64,000 bases of DNA from Larus michahellis (Eukaryota; Chordata; Aves; Charadriiformes; Laridae), in NCBI RefSeq assembly GCF_964199755.1, contig NC_133911.1, positions 5,049,001 to 5,113,000 of the forward strand, given 5' to 3'. Under the pieces are notes generated by a model, which was not told the DNA's origin, did not search any database, and saw only the letters and a list, made by a program, of their open reading frames with translations. Of the stretch, positions 45,501 through 57,900 are shown in pieces; the first letter of the stretch is position 1, and each line of letters begins with the position of its first letter. The translations under genes were made by a program, and so were the position numbers.

Positions 45501-48500
45501 AAGAACTGGAGAGAAGAGAATATCTGAATCACAACCACAAGTTTGTGGAAATGAAAGTTCTGGTTTTGTCTCAACTCACTGAGAGATGTATCTTTCCCTT
45601 CGCAATCAGAAAGAAACTGGACAGGCACAGGGATCTTCTGCCAGATCTCGCCCTATTTTCTAGAAATAGGAGTATGGTAAGTGCACACACCGAAGTCACC
45701 GCTCAGAAGGACATGCGTGATGAGTTAGTGCTTCAAAACCGAGTCTTACTAAAGATTCCCACTACCTTTCATTTTCTTGACATCTGCACGTGCAAGACAC
45801 CCACACCCAGCATCTCTGCGCCATTCCTGTACGCTTGGTGTTGTTCCCTGCTAGTTGCAGGGCAGCGGTGCAGCTGTCTCTGCCCAGATACACATTCCTG
45901 CCCTTCAGTCCCATGGAATCTGCAGTTGTCCAGAAGACAGAATGATTTGGAAACTGTGATACATGGCAATTCAAAGGCAGTGTTGTGTGTAGCTCAGACG
46001 AGGCAGAAGTAAAAAAATCGAAGCGACTAGCTTGTCCTAAAGCAACATTCAAAGTGAAGATTCTCCTTTGAGAATTTCACCTTCAGGTGCTCTTAAAGCA
46101 CAGGGAGGCGAAGCAACCTGGTATTTGGTGGAAAGACACAGAAAGTCTTTTTTCCTGACTTGAATTCATCTCCCCAACTACTAAAAGAACTTTCTGACAC
46201 ACAGGCTATACCCTGCATCTTATAAAGCATGAGTTGAGCTATAAGTACATAAATTTACCTCCACTAACCACCATGAGGTAGAATGTACTGATATAACCCT
46301 TTAAAAAAAAAAGTGAAAAGGCTTCAACAGGAAGCGTTTCTTTCGCCTTTGCAGCCAGCTGAGAAGCTGGGCTGAGGCACAGTTCGCAGTTAACTGGGAA
46401 CCTGGTTATACGCCTTAGGGCTTTGGGGCGGTTATTAGGGCTCAGCCCTACCTCCGCACACCCCAGACGCAGTCCTTGCTTGCCTCCATGCCACCCTACT
46501 CTCCTGATTTTCTGCCAGATCAGCAAGACAACTTTTATCTGAGATAACACTTCATGGAAAAAGGACACGAGCAAGAGTTCTGCTCTCACTCTGTCCCACC
46601 CCCCTGATGTGCTCCAAGGCCAACTCGGGTTCAGCAGGGTGAGAGAAGTGTCTGGATTGCTCCTGAATAATTAGGACTCTATTTCACATCACCACTGCAG
46701 AGGACATACACGTGAGAAAGAAGAGACTTAGCCGTTTAGAAGAGACTTATATCTGTTTGTTTTTGATACCCAGCCAAGAGCATCTGAGCTTCCAGTACCA
46801 TATTCACTTTAAGGCCACAGATATAATCACAACAGAATAATATTCTCCGACTCCAAGTGCCAGCTGCCAGCAGAACCAGCCATCCTCACTATCCGCAAGA
46901 GGTCACTGCTGTTCCAGGCAGTAATAGTTCTCCCCTCATCATTCTCCTGCTCTGACAAGAGCTTCTCCGCCGTTTCGTTCTCTCTGATGAAGGCAGATGG
47001 ACCAGCAGATGGACCTTGGTCACCTTTTGCCATCCCTGCTTCGTGCCCACAGCTTAGACAGAAGTAGTTGCAAGTAACAACTTGGAAAAGAGTAGAGCCC
47101 GGTTTCATTGCACCCAGAAAAGAAAGCAGATGCTTACTGAAATAACCAGAAATATATATTTTTTTTTAAGAAGTCAGCCATTAAAGGCTCAGTTTGGACA
47201 AAAACCCTTTAATGTTTTAGTTTTCAAATCACCATGCAGTTCCTCTCAAGGAACTGTCAGTACAACTGTTTGTGTACTCATCAGCATCTCAGGGCTCAGC
47301 CTGGGAGCAATAAGGCACCCAACTCCCGCCCTTCTCAGAGGAACGCGAAATGAAACGCACGGCGTGTAGCCTTTCACTGACGCAGACCTGCACAGCTGGG
47401 CTGCTCCCATGGGAGACACTGTATGTACGAGAACATCTAGCCAAGAGTTAACATAAACCTAACTCTGGAATCCTAATGCAATTTTAAAAAAAAAAAAAAA
47501 AAAAGAAGCTAGCCAACAGCTTTACCAGCACCTGAGCTCTTCATTTCCAGGAGAACCAGACCATTTTTCTAAATCATCACCTGATCCTTAGGTCCACTGC
47601 ATCAGCTGAAAGGAAGCCAGAGCAGCACGGTTAAGAGAAGGCTTCCGAGGGAGACGAAAATCCTCATGTTTGTCCTTTGTTGCTTTTTCTAGCATGTGAC
47701 AAAAAAAACAGTAATCTGCATTTCTAGCAGTCCTTGTGCAGATTAAGGACCTAATCCTTGACTTTATTAACCCCATCTATTCCATTTTGGATACACACTA
47801 ATGCAGACAGCTTCTGACATAGCATTAGTGAAAGACATCTCGGGCTGCTCGAGAAATTCCAAAATGATCACTGACAGCCTTCATCACAATTTCTCAGTAG
47901 CTGTCCCCTCCAGACAACAACTTCTTCAAATAGATTTAGAAGAATCAAGCAAGAGAAACCCACGAGGAAATACATTCCCTACACCTCTACTAAGAACGCT
48001 AAGCAACAAGGAAGTCAGTTAAACAGGCGCAGACACCACAGCCAACCCTCACGCAGCTTTTCTTCTCAGAAAAAGAGCTTTCAGAGATTTGAAAGGTTTT
48101 ATTTGGCAAACACTGGCATCAGGACAGCTCTGTAACGAGTACAGCAAGGTACTACCGAGTCGAGCAGGAGGAATCTGACACTCAGATGCGAAGAGTCATG
48201 CTGGAAGTTCAGCACAGTGGGAGGCCATTTACATACAGGGAACAGACTTGCTGGAAGCAGAATTGCAACACACATAGAAGTACGTAGAGCCAATAAAATA
48301 ATTTGGAGCTATAAAGGATATGCACTGTTTTCCCTGACTCTCCTTGCATGGGAAACTACAAAGCAAAGTTCCATAGTTTTGTAATTAGTTAAGTTCATTC
48401 TAGGTTCTCTGGAATTAACAAATGCTATATGAATTCCTATTTTACTTTGATTACGCAAGACTAAATACTGTGACTTTCTCTGCTGCTGCTACTTCTAGAT

Positions 48501-49329
48501 TAACACCCCCCATTCTCCTGCTTCCCATCCCCCTGTTGTTCAACAGCAAAACAGAATTACGCCCTCCGCGGCAGGCAGGTCTGCTTTCGGTGTCTGAGCA
48601 CTAGCTGGCGTGTTAGATGTTACTCCAGCCTGACGCCTTGTGATTCTCAGGAGACTGAAATATGCAGTTGCCTTATCATCTTTAACCAGACCAACACGAC
48701 AGGCAACTGTTAGAGTCACAAATTTTCAGCTGTTGGCAGGCTCGGCATTGGGATAGAAGAATGGCCCTGAGGCAAGGGAGACAGCGTAAAAACCTGCTGG
48801 ATGGAGATGAGCCTGGGATTTATGCAGTGTTTCGTGTTCCACCTCCCGTGCACTGGGATAGCAGAGCGGAGTGTGTGAACGCGACTGCTGAAACGGGAGA
48901 CACCCATCACTTACCAGCAGAGCACTCTGCTGGATCTGTTCAGCAAGCCCCATGGCTTTTCGTTTCGTCAAGGAGAGGTGCTTAGTCATAGAACGCAGTT
49001 TTCCATTAGCATCAAAAATGTGTAGTCAGGCTGCAGAGATGACACAAGGATTCAAGCCAGCAACTCTCCAAAAACAGCCATGAGCAATGCGAATTTTTCA
49101 CAGGCAGAATGTAATTAGTTACACTGCTGGAATCAAGCCAGCACAATCAATGAATTAGAGCGTGCTCCAAGTGTTGTGATAGTTTTTCATTTCAAATTTA
49201 AATTAGGAGATTTATATGGGCTATTCCTTCGTGCCGTGGCTGCATGGAGAAAAATAAAGGTATTAATATAGTACATTCACAATGAAACAGAGTATGCCAT
49301 GAACAAAAAACCCATTACATTTAAGACCT

Positions 49330-50790
49330 GGTCTTACAGTCACCCAGCTGAGACTGAAGTACGGAGAGGTGGCACTTAGGGAAAGGGCACTCGCAGAGAG
49401 TACAGCGAGGCACTCTTTATAGGGAATTTCATGGCAATCTTTCAGTGATTATTTTTTTTTTGCTATTCTCATTATCTATAATAAAAATGTATAGACTACA
49501 TCTCTTCTACTTAGTAGTAAGAAAATAGGCCAAATAGTAGTATTTTTGGGGTGTAGCTTTTACTGTGAATTGAATTGGGCATATACACTGTACTTTGCAA
49601 CAGAAAGGTCTGCCGACAGCCTGTAGTTTTAACACAGATGAGACAGGAATATAAAAGCTAATAACGAGACCCCTCAAGTAGGAAGAGTCATGAAGCATGT
49701 CAGCTTCCCTGGTTACTGAGCTAGGAGCCTCACTCAAGTTATTTCACACAAGTTATTTGAAATAGATGAAGTGCGAAGCAGCAAAGAGACAATTCTGCCA
49801 AAGGGAAAGGGTGCAACAGCCCCCAGGAGACCATTTCTTTCATTGACGCAAGGACACTCAACATTTACAGACCAGAATCCAAATATGACCTTGAAAAATG
49901 GGATGTAAAACACAATATCATACTTCTCACCCTCCTTCTTTGAAGGCAGACATAAGATGTTTGTGCTAAACCATTCACAGATTCCCTCCCCGTGCGCGGG
50001 TGCTGACTGCTCAGGTCCCAGCAGACCAGCGCACAGCCACCACCCTTCATCCAACTAAGGGGTCAGCTGTGGTCACCTTCCCAACACGGCACTCCAGAAC
50101 ACCACTTGGCATTCAACAACGCTGTTTGCGTCATGCTTCTTTGCCAGGTAGCAAAGAGCACATTTAACAGAACTATTTGAAATACACGTATTTACAGAAA
50201 CGGGATGGTTAGCCACTGCCAGCCATACTGGTCTCAGCACTACTGCAGAGCTACGTTACAGGAAACGTGAAGAGCAGAACATACTCTTGTAACCTGGAAT
50301 TCAAATTCACTGACTTTATTAACACAGGTGAAGTTGCTCAGCAATTACATGCAAAGCAAGGCAGGTCAAGCCCCACGCGTTTGTCACTCCGACCACATTC
50401 CAGCCATTGCTTCAGTTCCATTCAGCCAACACCCAGCTCAGACGCCAGCATGGAGCAGCGGCACTTTGGGAAGGGGCACTAGAAAGGGCATTTACATAGA
50501 ATAGAAAGAGGCACTCTCTGCAGCAATCTTCACTGTGATCTTCCAATTATATCCTTTTTAGCCATTCCTATTGCCTATAACACCCCGTTTCTCCCCAAAA
50601 AGCCTGGAACTCATGGTCATCTTTGGCTCCATAAAGAAGCAAAAAACATGAAAGTAAAAAGCCATAGAAGAGTAGTATTTTATCAGGAAATCTGATGTAC
50701 TAGCTCAAAACATCTGTCTCATGACAATTACCCTGCAAAAGGCAGACATGAAGTTTCAGAAGACTTGCAACAGAAGGATACCGTGCTCCC
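49330..50790. repeat. Diverged local duplication (two copies about 1.1 kb apart)
   Basis: Segments at about 49330-49620 and 50420-50790 share ordered blocks. GGCACTTAGGGAAAGGGCAC pairs with GGCACTTTGGGAAGGGGCAC; GAGGCACTCTTTA with GAGGCACTCTCTG; GCTATTCTCATTATCTATAA with GCCATTCCTATTGCCTATAA; TAGTAGTATTTTT with GAGTAGTATTTTA; TTGCAACAGAAAGG with TTGCAACAGAAGG. Spacing is similar but identity is low, so this is an old duplication or two copies of an unrecognised repeat. Confidence 0.55.
50315..50320 (-). terminator. MIR34AHG: Candidate poly(A) signal for the MIR34A host transcript
   Basis: This is the first minus-strand AATAAA I noticed downstream of the miR-34a hairpin, about 1.4 kb past it. 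Assignment is positional only. Confidence 0.2.
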
Positions 50791-51772
50791 TCCTGGCCAC
50801 CCATTACCTTCTGAGTGCAGAACTTTTCTAGACAGTTCATGAAGTTGCACAACTTCCTGTAATTGGTGCAATTATGTTCATGTCTGGATTAAAAAAAAAA
50901 GGCACACAGAAGTGTTAGCAACCAAAGTCATAGCTAGCTTTTTAAAGAGGGGTGGAGTTCCCATGTCCCCGGATTTTGACACCCAGCTCATGCCAAGTCA
51001 GCAAGGGCCATAGAGAAAAGACAAAACCAACTTGGTTTGTTCAAAATTACTGTAAGCTCTTATCCTCTGTGTGACTACCGGAAGTCTAAACAAGATTTAG
51101 GCACGGTCTTTCGGTCTTTCAAGATTGGGATGCTCTTACATTTCCTCCCTTAGAACAATCCCATAATGGATTTGTCCTTTCCATAAATCTTCCTTGCCTC
51201 CCTCTTATCCAGACAATGTAAGTAGCAATGCCTCATTGCCTAATTAAAATCTAACTAATTCTTCCCCAGAAAGACTAGCTAAGTTTTTGGGCACCTGAGT
51301 CGGTGTATTTGCGATGCATACCTGCTCACCAGCACCCAGGAGAAATAGCGACGACAGGTGGGTTGCTCCCATGCTAGGTTCAAAGCCAAGTTAGCTTGTC
51401 ATTAGCAGCCCGAGATTGATGTTTGGATGAATTCTTCCTAAAAGCAGATCCTTCTCCCAATTTCTAGTGTAGCCTTTTTGCAGCGTTACTAACAATAGCT
51501 GGTATTTTACCCTCCGGAAGATGCATGTGGGAAGGACAAAGAACAAGCAAAGCAACTTGCAGCATGTTTATCTTCTCTTTTCTTCATCTCATCTCTGATG
51601 CAGTGACCACATCATCAGGCGTCCTGTGGCATTTCTCACATTAGCGCTCCGCTCCAGCGGACACCTCAAGCTGCAGTGCACCACAGTACCCCTGGGCAGC
51701 ATCCCAACCTGGATCCCCATCCACCTCTCAAGCCAGGGAGATGAGGCAGGCCCAACAATGTGTAGCACTTCT

Positions 51773-51794
51773 AGGGCAGTATACTTGCTGATTG
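51773..51794 (-). ncRNA. MIR34A: Mature miR-34a-3p
   Basis: The 22-nt opposite arm, beginning CAATCAGCAAGTATAC, matches human miR-34a-3p and pairs with the 5p arm. Confidence 0.93.
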
Positions 51795-51815
51795 CTTCCT
51801 TGACTATTGTTCACA

Positions 51816-51837
51816 ACAACCAGCTAAGACACTGCCA
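51816..51837 (-). ncRNA. MIR34A: Mature miR-34a-5p
   Basis: The 22-nt guide strand, beginning TGGCAGTGTCTTAGC, is identical to the vertebrate miR-34a-5p including the seed GGCAGTG. Confidence 0.97.
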
Positions 51838-51929
51838 AAGAAACACTCACAGCTGGCATCACGCAAGGAGGGAAGTTAGGGCAGGTTGTTCGAGCTCCTC
51901 CTCTCTTCTCATTCACAGAAGGCATGAGT

Positions 51930-54900
51930 CTGGGGACAAATAAAGAGTCAATGAAGCAACTGCAGCAGTACTGAAGCAAACAGCCTTCAAGGGAGAAGAG
52001 GCTTAAAACCATGAATTGACAGTTACCCTGTCCCTTACACCTAATCTTGTTTAAGGCCTCTAAGAATTACAAACATTAACATGGTAAACCCAGCTTACTT
52101 GTCTGCAAATCCATATTTATCTCAATGAGTTCCAAGTTTCACATACCACCATTCAGGCAAGACAGTGGAACAACAGAGTGTTTCCAGGGGCTTAATAGTT
52201 TAAGACACAAAACTGTTTAAACTCTTGGTGGGTTCAGTTGACTGCACAGCTCTGCTCTTAGGCCACACAGACAGGAAGAGAGCTCACTGGGAACACAATC
52301 ATCTGCAAAACAAATGAAAAGGAGACCAATACTTACTTGTACTAAAGCCATTTGACTTTGCTATTAAACATGTGGAACAGCCTAAGATACACAAGATACG
52401 GTGTTATCTAGCATTCTTGCAATCCTCAGTTCCTGGAAACACACGAACATGTGAGAAGACAACCTTCAGGGCAAAGCAATTCCTTAACTCTTGCATCACA
52501 GCCTCAAAAGCAGGTTATTACTCAAGGGCCTCTTGTGCAACACTCCAGTATAAAGGTAAAACATGCTGCATGACTAGAAGCTCACTGGCTTTCGTCAGCC
52601 TCTCATTTCTTTAGGTGATCCACTGGCAACACTATGTCTGTATACCCCGAGACATCTAAGCCTTCCATTCCCCCTCCTAATGCACCAGGTTAAAAATTCC
52701 CCAAGCCCAGGAATTTAGTTTGTGTTTGGATAGTAAGACAGAGAGCGCTAAGACTCTCCATTCTTTCTTGCTGTCACCCTGTTTTGCTCACAGTGAAACT
52801 ACATTTCATCTTTCAATAAATTATCAGAAACCTGCCATCCTGTGGAGAAAGGCATGAGCACCAGCTGAAAGGCAAGAATTGGAAACACTTCAAACTGAAA
52901 AGCAGACGTTAAAACCCCAGACTCCTGGCTATCACCGGGCCTTCAGAATGGCCAGCATTTGGGAGCATATATTTTTTCCAAAAGACAGAGTAACCCAAGA
53001 CAAACCTGTTGGGTTTACTTCAGGAGTCGTGAGATAGAGTTCAGTGGCTTCTGTTGTACAGGATGGCAGTGCGGGTGATGGGAAGAGCTCATGCCCTCTA
53101 CGTGATATCGAAGGAGACTGACAAAGGTGAAATGAAGTGCTGTAACTGCACGTCAATCAAACCAGCACAGCAGAGAACAATAATACCTACCAGGCACTGT
53201 GATAACAGAACAAGGGCTCCATTCCCCCTGTCCCAGGAGCCAGCACCAATTAATTAAGAAATCACTTCTTGACTGTAACCTTTTCACCCTAAGGAAAAAA
53301 GCAAACAATTCCAAAACATCAAAATCGAGACTTGACAACAGTACCCACCCTCTTGCCCTGAAAACGTGTCCCACTCTGGAACTAGCTGTCTTGTTTAAAC
53401 AATGACCTAATCATCCCTCCAACATTTCCCATCAGGATCAGAACAAACCAGACTATCTCAAAGGCAATTAACAGGTCAGGGACAAGCACAGCTATAGGAG
53501 AGCAAAACAATCTGGTACAGAAGAGGAAGACACTACTTCATCTTTCATCCTCCTCCGGGGACGTACGGGACTGCAGAATTGCTGTTTTGGGAACTGTAAA
53601 ACTTTCCTTTGAGCCACTAAAAATTAAGCACAACAGGGCCAGGGAAAAGATGCTTTAGGGAACAACCTTGTGTGTATGCAGCAGGAAAATGATCCTGCTT
53701 TTAATTTTTCAAATCATTTTAGCTCCCTTCTGCTGCTTGCTTCCTGTAAGAGTTCCTAGTGCTTTAGGAAAAGAGGAAAACAACTGAAACTATTTAACAC
53801 TCTGGGAGACCATGGAGCAGCAAAACCACCCTCGTAATTCAAGGCTCACAGGAAGGGCAGCCCTAAAAAGAAATATGTGCCCAACACCCAAAGTAGAAGA
53901 GAGGGAGTGCAGCAGTACATGGGTACTGCTCAGCTGGTCCAAACGAGCCTCAAGCCTTCAGCTGCAAGGGGCCAGCATCTTAGATGCTAACGTGTGTCTC
54001 AGTTGGATCTAATCCATTGAGTCCTGCTCCTGGTAGCCAAAGATCTCAATAAATCTAGACAATATCTATTAAATTAGTGCAGCTCATTATATTCTTTATG
54101 GTACAATCAATCTAAGATGTCAACTGAATGGGGACTGGCACAGTACAGCGTTATGGTAGAAGAATGCATTCCTACCCTTGAAGGGTTTATTCTGCACAAA
54201 CATTAGCAACGGTATTGCACGAGACAAGATATTAATTCTTTCTCCCAAATCACTGCAGAGTCATCTTAGAAAAACATCATCTTTCCTTAACATGGACAAA
54301 AATCTTCCTGGTATTAAGTATAAATGAAGGCAGGGAGGTATGTAGGAGCATTCTTCTCCACCCTTCCTATTGATGTACCTGGAGAGAACATACAAGCTGC
54401 AGCTCAAAAGTTTTTAATTACATGAGTCTGGGACAATAGACATGACTATTTTTTTCCCCACAAATAAGAAATGCACAAGCCTCCACAGATGTGAATGGGA
54501 TTTCCCATCATGTGGAGCCCAAACAAGCTGGCAATCAGGCAAGGATCCTTCAAGTTTTACAAGTCCAGTTTGAAAACTACGCAGCAAAAGCATCGTCTCT
54601 GCAGAGACCCGGAGTCATTTAACTGATTATTCACTGCTGTGGCTGCAGGAAAAGCAAGCATTTGCAATACCAGAGTAAGTTATCCTGCTCTTGAGTTTGC
54701 TCTTATTTCTAGATGGTCAGAAGCTATATATCTAGGGATGACTGACTTGGGAACAGCTTTGAAGCCTTACAAGGAAACCAAACAACTTACCTAGTTTAGA
54801 ATTAGCAGGGACCTGTGCAAAGGTGCTGGCCAATAAACTGAGCAACTTTTCCGTTTCAGCAACTTGTCTAACAGCAAATCTTTTCTCCTCCCTTTAGCTC

Positions 54901-57900
54901 AGATACCTGGCAAATTTACTGTGAGCGTGCATTTACGCAAAGCATTCTGCTTTAGGGAACTGGCTACAAGGAATTAGCCTATAAAGGAATCACTACTAAA
55001 AACCAACAAGCTGGTGGGTGTGGAGGATGGAGATACTCTCCTGTTACGGAAATACTGCATTCCAAGAAAGGTAAGAAGTCCTGCCAGGTAAGATCTGCAG
55101 CAATCATTCCGTCATCAACAAAATATGTGATAGCATAAGCTTCATTTAATTGGGCACATTTACTTCAAGTTCATTCCCAGCATTGTGTCGTCCTGCTATT
55201 GTCAACAAGAGGAGTTTTAAGCTATGACTGACCTAGTCACAAGCCTTGAGCTACTACGTGAAACAAAGTTTTTGATTTGAACTGATTTGAACAATTCCTG
55301 CTGGAAGCCTGATGCAAACATGCTCTGTCACTGGAGGCTTCAAGTACTTCCTGGTTTAAGGCAAAACAAAGCCGAATTTTCATCTGTGAAATTTGTGGGT
55401 GAAGCTGAGCAACAGGAGAAAGCTTGAATGAGAAAGATGAAGTGACAGTTTTCTTCTGAAAACTTCAGAAAGTTCTTCTGAAACTTCAGAAAGATTTAGG
55501 ATGGCAGAGACTCCTGGTTATCAGCTAGTTCGACTACCTGTTTTAAACAAGGCTAACTTCAAAACTCGGTCAGGATGCTCAATGTCTCTTATACAGGCTG
55601 TTTTAATCAACCCTGTCTATTTCTAAACCATAGAATTAGAAGTAATGTCTATCCAAGTCTATTATGCTTACTAGAATGAACTGGAATCCCAAAGAAAAAA
55701 CATTTTAAAGCTTCTAAGGCATCTAAACTTACACCGAACCAATAGTGGTGGTTGCAGAACAAGAACAAGTCCTCTCCTTTTTCCCCAAAGAAGGTGTCAG
55801 TCTTCCCTATTATGAACCTTCAGGTAGGAGAGGAAGTGTCCTGCTTCTCCAAATACAGTTTTCCTGACTTATAACCTTACAGACAGGATTCCCTCTTTAA
55901 GATAATAGATTTGATAAATTCTGACTTTGATTTGCTACAAGTCCTCTGATATGTGGATCCTGAGTTTTGGGTTAGTCTCTTCAAAAGTTTTCAAACTAGC
56001 ACTGTATTATCCCATCTCCTACTGCATCTCCTGCAATATGCCACCAAGTCACCCAGAAAATGGTTCTAGGCTATGACTCTTGGCAATGCTTATTAGTCAT
56101 TGTTATCATCATACTTTTCCTGTCACTTTCTCCTCCAAACTCCCTATAGCATCCTAATACCCCAAATATAGGACACGTGCTGCTTAACAACTCCTGTTTG
56201 CCTTTTTTTATTTCTCATACGGCAGAAGCTTTCCTTATGAGATATAATGACATAGGAAAGATATTTACCAGTTTCTTACAGTCCTGTGGTAGGAGATCAT
56301 CCAGCTGGCAGTGGTACCTGAAGTCCACCTAAGCTCCCAGGTGAGCCCAGCTTCCTGCTGCCAAGCCTGATATACTGCAAACAAGCCGAACGCGGGCTCC
56401 AGAGCGGCGCAGGTACCTGCTTCATAATTCACTCTCGCTGCAAACTCAGACGGTTCCGGCTTTCTTGATATAGCTACGACTCCACCCCACGTAGTGCCAC
56501 CGCTCCTGCAGGCCAGCCTCACAGCTCATAAGGAAATGGGACAATACCTTTGCAGTGAGTCACAGGCTGTTTAAAACAAAGCAGAACTAAGAGAAAAGAA
56601 TAGACAGTACTAGCAATTCCTTTCCCTAAAACACAGAAAGACAGGCAAAAATCACACAAGATAAGTAAGTGACAGAATGACAGATAAGATTAAAGATAGC
56701 CTCCTAGTTTGAGATCGGTCAGCATTCCTACCTGTAGGACAGTCGCATTCCTAACCCCACTGGTTTCCAGCTAGTCACTTAGCTCAGGGGGACACAGCCA
56801 TTTGGGTAGCAGGCTGTTTTCATCTTATTGCAGGTGACAAGCAAAAAAGCAGCAGCAGTTTTGTAGCCCTGGATCACGTTGCAGATGGAAGCCAGATTTG
56901 CTCTCAGTAGCTTCTTTTCCGCAAACTTTCCTGCACGCTGAGAAGCACAAAAGCTCTCAGATATAACCGGGGAAATTCAAGGAGGAGTTCAGGTTATTAC
57001 ATTACTGAGATCTGCAGGAGTGCTGTCTGTCACTCAGTCACCTACTCCAAGACACAAAACTTCCATAAAACACGGTGCGGTTAAGGATACTATGAAGACA
57101 ATCTACAGCAACCACCTCCTCCCATTCCTTAAAAGGCATCATATTTAAAATCCACCGCATCTCACCCGAGTGAATCTTCATTTGGGATCTGATCGGGCCT
57201 GGCTAATATCACTGGCTTCAGCAATATTAAATCCCCACATCAAAACTAGATAAAGCCATGGAATGAATACACACCTCACTTTCTGAATTTCTCCACATAC
57301 TGTGCAGTGAGAAACACACCCAGAGTACAGCAGGCTCGTGCCTTCTTCTACCACAGTTAAGCAATTCATTCTTTGCCAGATTCAGTGCAACTTCTTCCTT
57401 TCTTTCAGATTTTATTTTTCCTTTTACATGAAGACAAGCCAAGAGCCCTCTGCATTCTAGCAAATTCTGTTCTTTCCCTTGTAATACCAACATCTAACAA
57501 AGCTTTCATTACCTTTTTTCCCCCCCTCTTCTCTCCCAAAGGAGATCAGAGATGTCCAGCAGCAACATCTTAACTTTGACGGCAAGCCCTTTAAAGTAGT
57601 CCAGTCTCTGGCTGGAAGAGCACCTAGCACTTGTGTTACCACGAAGACACATGCACCGTCATATCTCACACATTGACCTTACTGCATATTATCTCTTCCC
57701 TTTACACAATTCCCTCCCCGTATCTTATCTAACTTAAATAAAACACACAGCCAGAGTGAACTTCATCACCCAAAAGTTTAAGCAGAAGCAAACGTGTCCT
57801 GTTAAGCCTGCTCCGCGGTCATTTGTCAAATACCATAACAATTGTTTCTCCCTCTTACATCTTAGAGAAGGTCTTTACAGAGTTGTCACTTTGGAGCTTA

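Larger units (their letters stand above)
42800..51748. other. Region between GPR157 and MIR34A without recognised protein genes
   Basis: No exon of a known family was seen on either strand. Contents noted: a CR1 fragment at 43042-43411, a poly(T) run at 45475-45500, a poly(A) run near 47484-47502, and a diverged pair of similar segments at about 49330-49620 and 50420-50790. In human the equivalent interval is also a gene desert up to MIR34A. Confidence 0.55.
51749..51858 (-). ncRNA. MIR34A: MIR34A precursor hairpin (pre-miR-34a)
   Basis: The minus strand reproduces the human miR-34a precursor nearly base for base over about 110 nt. The 5' arm starts CAGCTGTGAGTGTTTCTT and both mature arms are intact. 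Differences from the human sequence, as I know it, sit in the loop (one extra base, one G to A) and near the 3' base of the stem. miR-34a is a p53-induced microRNA that represses cell-cycle and survival genes. Synteny fits: in human, MIR34A lies just beyond GPR157 on the same strand. Confidence 0.96.
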
